Source: Niastella sp. (GTDB taxonomy: Bacteria; Bacteroidota; Bacteroidia; Chitinophagales; Chitinophagaceae). Taken from it: 64,000 nt of DNA. This document shows, one piece after another, positions 23,809 through 33,011 of this stretch. Position 1 is the stretch's first letter; each line of letters opens with the position of its first letter. The position numbers were made by a program, and so were the translations under genes. Under the pieces are notes generated by a model. It did no database searches, had not been told where the DNA came from, and saw nothing but the letters and a program-made list of their open reading frames with translations. Location of the stretch: the NCBI GenBank assembly GCA_016710595.1, contig JADJVM010000005.1, positions 186,001 through 250,000 on the forward strand. The letters are read 5' to 3'.

Positions 23809-25053
23809 GTGCACCCACAACATATCTCAATACAGGATTATCAATATGAACTACCCGAAAGCCGGATTGCATTACATCCACTTAAAAAAAGAGATGACTC
23901 AAAATTGCTCATCTACAAAAATGGGAAGATCCGGGAAACTCATTTTAGGAATATTGTAGATTCATTACCGGAACAAACATTAATGCTTTTTAATAATACC
24001 AAAGTAATAAATGCCAGGATATTATTTAAGAAGGAATCTGGCGGTAGTATAGAAATATTTTGCTTAGAACCCCGGAACCACGTTCAATCCTATCATACTG
24101 CCATGGAGCAAGTGCAGGGCGCCACCTGGAAATGCTTTGTAGGAAATGCTGCGAAATGGAAAAATGAAATCTTAAAAAAAGAAATTGAAATAGAAGGAAA
24201 AAACATCACCCTTTTTGCTGAATTATTACAAAAAGAAGGAGATGCCTATATCATAAAATTTAGCTGGCAACCACCCGAAATTCATTTTGCTGCCATTATT
24301 GAAAATGCAGGCCTTGTGCCTTTACCACCTTATATTAAAAGAAAGACAGAGTTAGAAGATAAAAGCAGGTACCAAACCATATTTGCCCGCAACCAGGGGT
24401 CGGTTGCAGCACCTACTGCAAGCCTGCACTTTACTACCAGTATTGTGTCAGCGTTTCCACGTAAAAAAATTAAAAGCAGTTTTGTAACACTGCATGTGGG
24501 TGCCGGCACCTTTAAACCCGTAAAATCAAATACACTTGAAACGCATGAAATGCATGCTGAATATTTGGATGTGGACCGCCAAACGATTGAAGAGCTATTA
24601 GCAGCCCCGGGTGATATTGCAGTAGCAGGCACAACTTCTTTGCGTACGCTTGAAACATTATATTGGCTTGGTGTAAAAGCCGCAGATGATTTACATACTT
24701 CTGAACTTGAACTACATCAATGGGAAGTGTATGAGGCTCCGCTTGTAAATACTAAAATATCTGCCAGGCAGTCGCTGCAATCTTTATTACAATGGATGGT
24801 ATTACATAACAAGAATAATCTTTTTACCCAAACACAATTATTAATAGCACCTGGTTATCAATTTAGACTTGCAACAATTTTAATTACAAATTTCCATCAA
24901 CCTCAATCTACCTTATTGTTACTGGTTGCTGCTGCTGTGGGGCCCGTATGGAAAGATTTATATCAATATGCATTAGACCATAACTTTCGTTTTTTAAGTT
25001 ATGGAGATGCCAATCTCATTTTTATAGATACAAAAATAAATAATGATGATTAA
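23809..25053 (+). CDS. queA: S-adenosylmethionine:tRNA ribosyltransferase-isomerase
   Basis: 414 residues, starting at GTG (23809). The enzyme transfers and isomerises the ribosyl of SAM onto preQ1 in tRNA, making epoxyqueuosine. Recognisable blocks are DYQYELPESRIALHP, LMLFNNTKVINARI, GLVPLPPYIKR, RYQTIFARNQGSVAAPTASL, THVGAGTF-like LHVGAGTFKPV, AVAGTTSLRTLE and LITNFHQPQSTLLLLVAA. Family members run about 340-420 residues, so this is a long member. No other queuosine genes are adjacent. It ends 8 bp before the convergent L,D-transpeptidase gene. Confidence 0.95.
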   Translation: MHPQHISIQDYQYELPESRIALHPLKKRDDSKLLIYKNGKIRETHFRNIVDSLPEQTLMLFNNTKVINARILFKKESGGSIEIFCLEPRNHVQSYHTAMEQVQGATWKCFVGNAAKWKNEILKKEIEIEGKNITLFAELLQKEGDAYIIKFSWQPPEIHFAAIIENAGLVPLPPYIKRKTELEDKSRYQTIFARNQGSVAAPTASLHFTTSIVSAFPRKKIKSSFVTLHVGAGTFKPVKSNTLETHEMHAEYLDVDRQTIEELLAAPGDIAVAGTTSLRTLETLYWLGVKAADDLHTSELELHQWEVYEAPLVNTKISARQSLQSLLQWMVLHNKNNLFTQTQLLIAPGYQFRLATILITNFHQPQSTLLLLVAAAVGPVWKDLYQYALDHNFRFLSYGDANLIFIDTKINNDD

Positions 25054-25061
25054 TGGATTTT

Positions 25062-25658
25062 TTATGGCTGCACCGTAACATGGGTGCCCACCGGTATATA
25101 ACTATACAAATCCTCCATTTCAGAATATTTTACAGAAATACATCCATCGGTCCAGTTATAATAATTATCTACCGTCCATTCTTCTTCCGGGCGGGTAGCA
25201 TGGATTGCGATTCCGTTGCCAATACGTGCATTTTTAGGAATAAGCCCCTGCGATTTCCTTTCATTGAAGCGGCGATAACTTTCGGGAGTAGGGTAATCTA
25301 AAAGCATTTGAGGGCCCCATTTTGGATTAACTCTTTTTTGTATGATCTTAAAACTACCTGTTGGCGTTCTTTTATCGCCTTCTCTCATTTTATCGCCCAG
25401 ATCTTTGCTACCAAATACAATGGGATAGGTTGCATACCAACCTTCATCATCATACACTTTTAATTCATAATCACTTTTATCAATTATAATATAATAAGGG
25501 TTTTCTGCCTTTTGAACTGCATGAGAAATATAGGCTCTTTTTTGTATAACCTGCTTATCGGCATTTACAAACGCCATCATGATAACCAATAATGGAATTA
25601 GAAAAAAAATACTGGGACTATAGGATTTAAAACAGATCCGGGATTTCATTTTTAACAC
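25062..25658 (-). CDS. L,D-transpeptidase (YkuD) family protein
   Basis: 198 residues. An N-terminal membrane anchor or signal (about 14-33) is followed by a YkuD domain beginning NPYYIIIDKSDYELKVYDD. TPTGSFKII, the conserved His153 in GIAIHATRP and the catalytic Cys173 in WTDGCISV are present with the expected spacing. Such enzymes form 3-3 peptidoglycan cross-links or attach proteins to peptidoglycan in the periplasm. The fold and catalytic residues are well supported; the exact reaction is inferred. It is convergent with queA. Confidence 0.9.
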   Translation of the reverse strand: MLKMKSRICFKSYSPSIFFLIPLLVIMMAFVNADKQVIQKRAYISHAVQKAENPYYIIIDKSDYELKVYDDEGWYATYPIVFGSKDLGDKMREGDKRTPTGSFKIIQKRVNPKWGPQMLLDYPTPESYRRFNERKSQGLIPKNARIGNGIAIHATRPEEEWTVDNYYNWTDGCISVKYSEMEDLYSYIPVGTHVTVQP

Positions 25659-25840
25659 TGGATTTTTACCTTGTTTTAATGTTTAAAAACTGATATACTC
25701 AAATTCAACATGAAAGTATATTTTTTTATGAAACAGGTATGCAAATAAAAGGTGAAATTTTTATATTTTATTACATGCAAAATAGAAAAATATATTCAAA
25801 AAAAATAGCGTATAAACCCCTGGGGTATTTCCTTATCAAT

Positions 25841-25888
25841 AAAAAATCCGCCCTTTTAATTATGCGAAAGCATCATTATCCAGGCGGA
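25841..25888 (-). terminator. Branched terminator of the sigma/anti-sigma/OMP unit
   Basis: Outer stem TCCGCC/GGCGGA (25847-25852 with 25883-25888) encloses a smaller ATGC/GCAT hairpin (25862-25873), and six T follow on the minus strand. It begins 27 bp after the stop of the gene at 25915. The rest of the 256-bp gap up to the transpeptidase start shows nothing else. Confidence 0.5.
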
Positions 25889-25914
25889 AATAGAGAGAGA
25901 AAATGAAGAATCCG

Positions 25915-26781
25915 TTAATTGCTAATCCTAAAACCAATGTTATATGGCCTTACATCTAAACTATGTTCATACATAGATTTTGGACTATATGAACCGTATA
26001 ATTTTACCGGCCCAAATCCCAATTCGGCAATATAGCTTAACTTAAATTTTTCCAGGTCGTACTCACCTTTGTTTTTCTTATTGCCCCTGGCATCGCTTTT
26101 TTGTTTATTTCTTTGGCTATATAAGTAACCGGCGCTTACCCCAAAGCTGGCGGAGATGCCCTTGTTGCGGCTATACTTATTAGAAGCAAAATTGATCATC
26201 AGTGGCACCGTTAAATAATCGGCAGCTAACTTATTTTTTCCAAAAAGGATGGAGTCCCTAAAAATGAATGCGTCATTGGTTTGCATGCCCCCGCTATAAG
26301 GAATTGGGCCATCTTCTTTATAGCTGATATTTGATTTAAAACGATAATTATTCAGCTCCAGGCCCAGCCCATATTTTAAATTCACATTCTTTTTTACGAG
26401 GTGCATGGTTTGCATAAAAAACCAAATATTTACATTGATGCTTTTACCAGTGCGTAATTTAAAATCGCTTTTACTCCAGGCCAATCCACCGGGGCTGTTT
26501 ACCAGGTAATTGCCTGTGTTGGCATAATCGGTTTTATCATTGTAATTCGCAAAGCCAATATCAAATACAAACCAGTTTGTACTAAAACGATCATTTGTTT
26601 TTTTAGCAGGGTTGCTCCTACCCATTACAAAACTGCTATCTGCATTTTTTACTTTCCCTTTTTTAATAATGATGATATTACCGATACGCATGGTATCGTT
26701 TTTATTGTTTGCAGAATCTGTTTGGGCAGATGCGATTCCCGTTAAAAATAAAAGGGTTACTGCGAGTGTAATTTTTTTCAT
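25915..26781 (-). CDS. Outer membrane beta-barrel protein (PorT-like type)
   Basis: 288 residues with a signal peptide (1-19, ending IASAQ). The mature part shows alternating polar and aromatic strands, such as NWFVFDIGFANY, KSINVNIWFFMQTM, LKYGLGLELNNYRF and LSYIAELGFGPVKLYGSY, ending with the aromatic-rich YNIGFRISN expected for barrel insertion. It resembles the small Bacteroidota outer-membrane barrels of the PorT/OMP_b-brl group. It lies 26 bp downstream of the anti-sigma-like gene and likely belongs to its regulon. Function unknown. Confidence 0.78.
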   Translation of the reverse strand: MKKITLAVTLLFLTGIASAQTDSANNKNDTMRIGNIIIIKKGKVKNADSSFVMGRSNPAKKTNDRFSTNWFVFDIGFANYNDKTDYANTGNYLVNSPGGLAWSKSDFKLRTGKSINVNIWFFMQTMHLVKKNVNLKYGLGLELNNYRFKSNISYKEDGPIPYSGGMQTNDAFIFRDSILFGKNKLAADYLTVPLMINFASNKYSRNKGISASFGVSAGYLYSQRNKQKSDARGNKKNKGEYDLEKFKLSYIAELGFGPVKLYGSYSPKSMYEHSLDVRPYNIGFRISN

Positions 26782-26807
26782 GGTTATACTTTTTATTTGA
26801 TACAGAT

Positions 26808-27956
26808 TTACAGGGTTGCTATTTCGAATCCTGCAATTTTAAAGGTTTTATTTGTTTTAATTTTTGTGTTTCGTTCTACCAGGCGCTTTACCTTTCTTAA
26901 TAAAATACCGGCTTTGCTTTTAGTAATAGATTCTTCATCAACCCCCAACACGGTATTTGTATTATCATCAGTTTGTAATTGCTGCAAGCCTGTATTATTT
27001 GATGCAAAACTGGCTATGGGAACCATCTCCATCTTTTCTTTATTCGCAAATGAAATATTGTTTTGCTGAACTTGCTTTGTTAGTTTTTCATTCTGAGTGC
27101 CGGAATTTATTTCCTTAAGGCCAGGCGATTCTATTACATTACGAACAAGATTTTGAGGTTCGTTATTTTCTTTTTGTATATTGTTAAATGACTCTTTATT
27201 TTTTTGAATTTTGTTTTTAACTGCCATTTCTTGTGACTCTTTATTGGCTTGTATATTTTTATTGGTTACAGGCTTTTGATCCTTTTCAATACCTGTTTGC
27301 TGTTGTGACAGGCCTTCATCTGGTACTGCATTTGTTTTAGCAACATCAAGTGTTGGCTTACCTGTATCTACATGGGGATTCTTTTTTATTACCACATTGT
27401 TATTATTAGGTTGATTATTTTCATTTATGTTGCTGGCAACTTCAGCAGGATTTTTAGCCGTAGGACTTAGATATTGATACGTTGCAAAAAAACCAACACC
27501 CAATAATATGGCAGCCACCGCCCACCTGGCAATCTTCATATAAACCACCCGGGGTTGCCTGCTATGGCGGTATAATACTGCTTTATGCTCAAATACAATT
27601 TTTTCATCTGCATCCAGCTTGCTGCTTTGCAATAATGATAATTCATTTGCAAGATGCCCATCGGTTTTTATTTGCTGTAACAAAAGCTCCTCTTGCCGGG
27701 GATCAAGTTCTCCATCAATATGCAAAAGCATTTGTTCCAGGACGTCATCATTCATTTCATTTTTTAATAAAAGGCCTTTATTGTAAAAAGAAATTTCTTC
27801 CGGGGGTAACACCAACCGTTTAAAGCTCAAAAATTCTTCCTGTATATCAGGATTATCCTGCACAAATTGCTCTACCTCCCTGCGCCCTGCTTGCGTAAGT
27901 TCATTATCTGTATAAAGCAGAAAAAAGGTTTCGTAATTATGGCGGTTAATTTTCAT
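26808..27956 (-). CDS. Putative membrane anti-sigma factor
   Basis: 382 residues. An N-terminal cytoplasmic region (1 to about 145) contains two zinc-finger-less repeats of the type seen in anti-sigma factors (ETFFLLYTDNELTQAGRREV and LLHIDGELDPRQEELL). One membrane helix follows (IARWAVAAILLGVGFFATYQ, about 142-161), then a long Asn/Gln/Lys-rich periplasmic region (165-310) and a conserved-looking C-terminus (GILLRKVKRLVERNTKI). It starts 6 bp after the ECF sigma gene, which is the main argument for the role. The fold assignment is inference. Confidence 0.75.
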   Translation of the reverse strand: MKINRHNYETFFLLYTDNELTQAGRREVEQFVQDNPDIQEEFLSFKRLVLPPEEISFYNKGLLLKNEMNDDVLEQMLLHIDGELDPRQEELLLQQIKTDGHLANELSLLQSSKLDADEKIVFEHKAVLYRHSRQPRVVYMKIARWAVAAILLGVGFFATYQYLSPTAKNPAEVASNINENNQPNNNNVVIKKNPHVDTGKPTLDVAKTNAVPDEGLSQQQTGIEKDQKPVTNKNIQANKESQEMAVKNKIQKNKESFNNIQKENNEPQNLVRNVIESPGLKEINSGTQNEKLTKQVQQNNISFANKEKMEMVPIASFASNNTGLQQLQTDDNTNTVLGVDEESITKSKAGILLRKVKRLVERNTKIKTNKTFKIAGFEIATL

Positions 27957-27962
27957 TATAGG

Positions 27963-28448
27963 TTACAATACATTTTCTGGGTTCACAATATATTCTTTCA
28001 ATTGAAGCCGGGCACGGTGTAAATAAACTTTTACCTGGCTTTCATTTAAGTTCATAATTTCACCAATTTCTATGTAGCTATACCCTTCATAATCTTTAAG
28101 CATCACCAGGCTACGCTGTAGTTCATTCAATTTTCCTAAAGCTTCCTGCAGTAATCTTTTGGTATTATGCTGGGTGTTTGCAGAACCCAGTGCCGTATCA
28201 GCAAAATCTTCTTTTAATGTAATCCGTTTTGTTTTCCGGATATGATCAATCATTTGGTTGTAAGCGATCGTAAATAAATAACTTTTACTTTTTTCTACAA
28301 TTACCTGCTGCCGGTTTATCCATAATTTCTCGAATGCGCTTTGCACTACATCTCTTGCATCTTCCTGGTGCTGAAGATTTTTAAAAATGAAGCGATATAC
28401 ATTATCTGCATATTGATTCACGCATTCGTTGTATTCTCTCTCAGTCAT
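27963..28448 (-). CDS. RNA polymerase ECF-type sigma factor
   Basis: 161 residues. The sigma2 region includes DNVYRFIFKNLQHQEDARDV followed by VQSAFEKLW and YLFTIAYNQMIDHIRK. The sigma4 region includes LNELQRSLVMLKDYEGYSY and IGEIMNLNESQVKVYLHRAR. Regions 1 and 3 are absent, as in ECF sigmas. It directs RNA polymerase to a dedicated regulon and is probably held by the membrane protein encoded 6 bp downstream. The third gene of the unit, an outer-membrane barrel, is a likely target or sensor. It lies 125 bp after the mutase gene. Confidence 0.92.
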   Translation of the reverse strand: MTEREYNECVNQYADNVYRFIFKNLQHQEDARDVVQSAFEKLWINRQQVIVEKSKSYLFTIAYNQMIDHIRKTKRITLKEDFADTALGSANTQHNTKRLLQEALGKLNELQRSLVMLKDYEGYSYIEIGEIMNLNESQVKVYLHRARLQLKEYIVNPENVL

Positions 28449-28572
28449 ACAATTAAAGTGTGCTGTAAATAGCCTGTTGGTTTTATATGATACGTATAGG
28501 AGGCATTGAATGTTACAGGAAGTGAAAAATATGTGGTAATGAAGCTAACAGGTTGATATGAACGCTTGTTTT

Positions 28573-30597
28573 TTACATATTTCGGCGATATTTACCGCCT
28601 ACTGCATATAAGGCATTGGTAATTTGGCCAAGGCTGCAATATTTTACTGTTTCCATCAATTCTTCAAAGATATTTTCATTGCGAAGCGCCACTTCCTGTA
28701 AGCGTTTGAGTTTTTCCTTACTTTGCTTTTCATGCCTTTGCTGAAAAGCATTTAATGCATTTATTTGTGCTTCTTTTTCATCTTTGGTGCTGCGGATCAC
28801 TTCGGCTGGCAGGATCGTTGGGGAACCTTGTTTATTCAAAAATGTATTTACCCCTACCAATGGTAATTCACCGGTATGCTTCATGTGTTCGTACAATAAA
28901 CTTTCTTCCTGAATTTTATTGCGTTGATACATCCTTTCCATGGCGCCCAGTACCCCGCCCCTTTCTGAAATCCTATTAAATTCTGTAAGTACGGCACTTT
29001 CTACCAGGTCAGTAAGTTCTTCAATTAAAAAACTACCCTGGTTTGGATTTTCATTTTTTGCTGTGCCCAGTTCCCGGTTTATTATTAATTGGATGGCCAT
29101 GGCCCGCCTTACACTTTCTTCGGTTGGCGTAGTAATAGCTTCATCGTAAGCATTGGTATGAAGACTGTTGCAATTATCATAAATGGCATAGAGTGCCTGT
29201 AAGGTAGTACGTATATCATTAAAATCTATTTCCTGTGCATGCAGGCTGCGGCCACTGGTTTGTATATGATATTTTAGTTTTTGTGAACGTTCATTGGCTT
29301 TGTATTTATACTTCATCGCCTTGGCCCAAATACGACGGGCTACCCGGCCAATTACACTATACTCAGGATCCATTCCATTACTAAAAAAGAAAGAGAGATT
29401 GGGTGCAAAGTCATCAATGTGCATGCCCCTGCTTAAATAATATTCCACGTAAGTAAAACCATTCGCCAGTGTAAATGCCAACTGGGTTATGGGATTTGCG
29501 CCCGCTTCAGCAATATGATAACCACTGATACTTACACTATAAAAATTTTGTATTTTATGTGCAATAAAATATTGTTGTACATCACCCATTAACTTCAGTG
29601 CGAATTCGGTAGAAAATATACAGGTATTTTGCGCCTGGTCTTCTTTTAAAATATCAGCTTGCACGGTACCACGTACGGTTGCCATTGCATGGGCCCGGAT
29701 TTTTTCGTAAACATCTTCCGGTAATACATCTTTGCCCGAAAGGCCCAGCAACCTTAAACCCAGGCCATTGTTTCCTTCTGGTAAACCGCCGGTAAGGTTT
29801 CCTTTTTGAGGTACGATCAACTTACCATCGGTACCAATATATTTAGGCAGTTCATCCAATGAATATTTTACTTCAATTTTTTTATTTACTTCATTTGCCA
29901 ATCCTTGCTCAATGATATATTTTTCACATTGCTGATCAATTGCGGCGTTCATAAAAAATGCCAGCAGTATAGGAGCAGGCCCATTAATCGTCATGCTTAC
30001 TGATGTTTTGGCATCACAAAGATCAAAGCCACTATACAATTTTTTTGCATCATCTACGGTGGCAATGCTCACCCCGCTGTTGCCTACCTTACCATATATA
30101 TCAGGGCGATGGGCAGGGTCTTCGCCATATAATGTTACACTATCAAATGCTGTACTTAATCTTTTAGCTGGCTGACCCAGGCTTACATAATGAAACCGTT
30201 TATTGGTTCTTTCGGGGCCGCCTTCACCGGCAAACATACGGGTGGGGTCTTCGCCCTCACGCTTTAATGGAAACACACCTGCCGTAAAAGGGAACTCACC
30301 GGGTACATTTTCCTGCAGCTGCCATTTTACAATATCGCCCCAATCTTTATATTTTGGTAAAACTACTTTGCGCACATGGGTACCACTTAAACTTTTATAA
30401 GTAAGTGGTTGCTTTATGATTTTATCCCTTACAGTAAACTCATAATTTTCTGCTGCATACCGATCCTGCAACTGGATCCAATGGTCCATTAGTTTTTTTA
30501 CATCAGGATGCAATTGCGATTTTATTTGCTGGAAAGTAGTACGCAATATTCCTGCTTCGATAGCTGCTTCCTTTTGCGAAATTTTTTCACTTGACAT
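28573..30597 (-). CDS. Acyl-CoA mutase catalytic subunit, IcmF-type (isobutyryl-CoA mutase-like)
   Basis: 674 residues from ATG at 30597 (a TTG at 30606 is possible). It is the B12-dependent TIM-barrel mutase part of IcmF: PGEFPFTAGVFPLKREGEDP, RMFAGEGGPERTNKRFHYVS, SVSMTINGPAP, GTVQADILKEDQAQNT and SVSISGYHIAEAGANPITQL. Gln stands in KEDQAQNT (position 326 counted from the TTG) where methylmalonyl-CoA mutases have Arg, which favours isobutyryl-type over methylmalonyl substrate. In most Bacteroidota this part is fused behind the B12/G-protein half; here the halves are separate genes in the same frame, divided by one TAA. Radical carbon-skeleton rearrangement of C4-C5 acyl-CoA is inferred. Confidence 0.9.
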   Translation of the reverse strand: MSSEKISQKEAAIEAGILRTTFQQIKSQLHPDVKKLMDHWIQLQDRYAAENYEFTVRDKIIKQPLTYKSLSGTHVRKVVLPKYKDWGDIVKWQLQENVPGEFPFTAGVFPLKREGEDPTRMFAGEGGPERTNKRFHYVSLGQPAKRLSTAFDSVTLYGEDPAHRPDIYGKVGNSGVSIATVDDAKKLYSGFDLCDAKTSVSMTINGPAPILLAFFMNAAIDQQCEKYIIEQGLANEVNKKIEVKYSLDELPKYIGTDGKLIVPQKGNLTGGLPEGNNGLGLRLLGLSGKDVLPEDVYEKIRAHAMATVRGTVQADILKEDQAQNTCIFSTEFALKLMGDVQQYFIAHKIQNFYSVSISGYHIAEAGANPITQLAFTLANGFTYVEYYLSRGMHIDDFAPNLSFFFSNGMDPEYSVIGRVARRIWAKAMKYKYKANERSQKLKYHIQTSGRSLHAQEIDFNDIRTTLQALYAIYDNCNSLHTNAYDEAITTPTEESVRRAMAIQLIINRELGTAKNENPNQGSFLIEELTDLVESAVLTEFNRISERGGVLGAMERMYQRNKIQEESLLYEHMKHTGELPLVGVNTFLNKQGSPTILPAEVIRSTKDEKEAQINALNAFQQRHEKQSKEKLKRLQEVALRNENIFEELMETVKYCSLGQITNALYAVGGKYRRNM

Positions 30598-30615
30598 ATT
30601 TTTCAATATTGGTTC

Positions 30616-32070
30616 TTAATCTTGAGTTTCTCCTTTATTTAAAATTTCAATTACGCCGTTTAATTGATATAATTTTGTAGCAAGCGCTGCTTGTTCATTG
30701 GCCCACTGATCATATTCCTGAATTGTTTCTGTAATTTCAGATAAATAGCGCACCCGTTTGGGCGGAATGATTTGAGATTTACTGGATGTATCTTTAGTAT
30801 GATTGTGATGAATAATGGGATCGCCCATCAACAGCCCGGTTTTTTCTTTTATTTTTTCCATAAGACGCTCAAAAAGTTCGTTGATACCGGCATCATTAAA
30901 TTGGGCAGCAATCGTTCCTACAATGGGCAGCTCTTCGTCTTTTGCAGAAAATTGGAGATGGTTACGTTTATATTGTTTCCGAACATCGTGCAATGCATCT
31001 AAGGCACCGGCTTTATCAAATTTATTGATGCAGATCACATCCGCATAATCCAGCATATTAATTTTTTCTAATTGGGAAGGGGCGCCATATTCAGGCGTCA
31101 TTACATACATACTCACATCGCAATAATCTAAAATAGAAGCATCGCTTTGCCCCACTCCTGCACTCTCTAAAATAATCAGATCAAAACCAGCCTTTTTACA
31201 AATATCCAGGGCATCTTTCACATACCCACTCAGTGCTGAATTATCTTCCCGTGTTGCCATACTACGCATATACGCCCTGGGGTGAGAAATTGAATTCATA
31301 CGGATGCGGTCGCCCAATAAAGCGCCTCCGGTTTTTTTCTTTGATGGATCTACAGAAACTACTGCAATGGTTTTATCCTGGTATGCATTTAAAAATCGGC
31401 GTACAACTTCATCTGTTACTGAAGATTTACCGGCACCACCGGTTCCTGTAAAGCCCAGTACTACTGATTTTGATGGCTCTTTATTTTCATTTACACTTTG
31501 TAAGATTTCAGCAAAAGGTTCTTCCATTTCAGCAAGCGTTATAGCCCTGGCAATCCTACGGATATCTTTTGTTTCCTGTAATGGGTTTATATGATTCCAT
31601 TTTTCACTTGCTTTAAAATACGTTGTATCATTCCAGTTTGCTACCGGTAATTTGCATTGGTCTATTACATCTTGAATCATGCCTTCTAAACCCATTTTTC
31701 TTCCATCATCAGGCGAATAAATACGGCTGATGCCATATTGATGTAGTTCATCAATTTCTGCAGGCAGGATGGTGCCACCGCCTCCGCCAAATATTTTTAT
31801 ATGCCCGCAACCGCTTTTATCCAACAGGTCTTTCATGTATTTAAAAAATTCAACATGGCCACCCTGGTAACTTGTAATAGCAATACCATGGGCATCTTCT
31901 TCTATAGCACATTCTACAATTTCATGTACACTACGATTGTGGCCCAGGTGAATAATTTCTGCCCCTTTACTTTGTAATATCCGGCGCATAATATTAATGG
32001 CGGCATCGTGTCCATCAAATAATGATGCCGCAGTTACAATTCTTACTTTTAAATGATTGTGTTCACTCAT
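30616..32070 (-). CDS. IcmF N-terminal half: B12-binding domain fused to MeaI/MeaB-type GTPase
   Basis: 484 residues. Residues 1-135 are the cobalamin domain with FDGHDAA (Asp19, axial ligand His21) and FGGGGGTILPAEI. A P-loop GTPase follows: GFTGTGGAGKSS (206-217, Lys215), VDPSKKKTGGALLGDRIRM, and base-recognition INKFDKAGALD. This chaperone loads and protects the B12 cofactor of the mutase. The protein ends in the linker (NKGETQD, then TAA), and 18 nt later the mutase gene starts with ATG in the same frame. No cobalamin riboswitch is visible upstream. Confidence 0.92.
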   Translation of the reverse strand: MSEHNHLKVRIVTAASLFDGHDAAINIMRRILQSKGAEIIHLGHNRSVHEIVECAIEEDAHGIAITSYQGGHVEFFKYMKDLLDKSGCGHIKIFGGGGGTILPAEIDELHQYGISRIYSPDDGRKMGLEGMIQDVIDQCKLPVANWNDTTYFKASEKWNHINPLQETKDIRRIARAITLAEMEEPFAEILQSVNENKEPSKSVVLGFTGTGGAGKSSVTDEVVRRFLNAYQDKTIAVVSVDPSKKKTGGALLGDRIRMNSISHPRAYMRSMATREDNSALSGYVKDALDICKKAGFDLIILESAGVGQSDASILDYCDVSMYVMTPEYGAPSQLEKINMLDYADVICINKFDKAGALDALHDVRKQYKRNHLQFSAKDEELPIVGTIAAQFNDAGINELFERLMEKIKEKTGLLMGDPIIHHNHTKDTSSKSQIIPPKRVRYLSEITETIQEYDQWANEQAALATKLYQLNGVIEILNKGETQD

Positions 32071-32165
32071 TTTTAATTTTTATGAAGCTTATGCTTATTT
32101 GTGACCCTAAATATGTGTACCGATACTTGCAAAATTACAGATAAAGGGCTGCATTTAATAAACTG

Positions 32166-33011
32166 CTACTTTTTCTGCTTTTTCAATTTTCCGGGGTCTA
32201 TTACCATACCGGCGCTAAAATTAAAACTCCGGGCATCTACAAACTTATGATTTAATAAAAGGCTGGCTCCCAATTGATATTCCAGCATGATACCCGGTAA
32301 TTTTTTAAAAGAGAAATTATTTACAAATGCCGGCTCCCAAAATAACACAGCGCCATGAGACAGGTTATCTAAAAAATAATTAGATAATTCTGTATTTGTA
32401 TAATCTGTTTTTATTTTGGTAAAACATAACATCGAAATACGTTGAGAAAGCGCCGCATGCATGTATTTCTTATTATAAAAAATAAGTGCTGGTTGTAAAT
32501 ATCCTTTTATAACGCTGCTGTTATGAAAATGGGTTGTAAAGGGCAAACTGATTGAATAACTTTGCTCATGTATGATAAATTTTCCAATACCGATACCTGT
32601 AAATATTTGTAATAATAAAGTACCATCGGCAGATAGTTTCTTTGTATAACCCAATCCTGCTTCTATTAAATTTCTTTTATAATTTAATTTATTACTATCT
32701 GTAGCCGTAAAGCCGGCGCCTCCGCTATTGTTTTCTTTTCGGTAAAAAAAGGAAGCTTGCAAACTCCATTTTTCACTTAATGCATAAGCGCCTTGAGCAT
32801 CTATACCAATACTTTTATTTTTTGCAGGTTCTGTAAAGAGCAGGCTGGTACGTTTGTTTCCAAAAAAATTAAGGGAAGCATTTACACCCAGCTTGGCATC
32901 TCCCTTTCGATGAAATATAGGTACATTATGTGCTGCCGGGCTGTACACATAGCGGGGGCTATAGCAAGATGCGAAAAACAATAAACAAATTAAATAAGCT
33001 ATTTTTTTCAT
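32166..33011 (-). CDS. Lipoprotein of unknown function with beta-rich barrel-like body
   Basis: 281 residues. The lipoprotein signal has lipobox FASC at 13-16, so Cys16 is the likely lipidated residue. The mature body is rich in alternating strands (KLGVNASLNFFG, RNLIEAGLGYTKKL, LLLQIFTGIGIGKF, IMLEYQLGASLLL) and ends in a basic tail, KLKKQKK. I do not recognise a family. Its ATG overlaps the rsmA stop by four bases (ATGA), so it is translationally coupled to rsmA. Outer-membrane location is inference. Confidence 0.75.
   Translation of the reverse strand: MKKIAYLICLLFFASCYSPRYVYSPAAHNVPIFHRKGDAKLGVNASLNFFGNKRTSLLFTEPAKNKSIGIDAQGAYALSEKWSLQASFFYRKENNSGGAGFTATDSNKLNYKRNLIEAGLGYTKKLSADGTLLLQIFTGIGIGKFIIHEQSYSISLPFTTHFHNSSVIKGYLQPALIFYNKKYMHAALSQRISMLCFTKIKTDYTNTELSNYFLDNLSHGAVLFWEPAFVNNFSFKKLPGIMLEYQLGASLLLNHKFVDARSFNFSAGMVIDPGKLKKQKK

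Noticed and set aside
26820..26845. TTCGAATCC, resembling a tRNA T-arm
   Set aside because: No acceptor or anticodon stems surround it, and it lies in the coding end of the anti-sigma-like gene.
32071..32165. Cobalamin riboswitch ahead of the B12-dependent mutase genes
   Set aside because: Only 95 bp are available, and neither a B12-box-like sequence nor the needed stems are visible.
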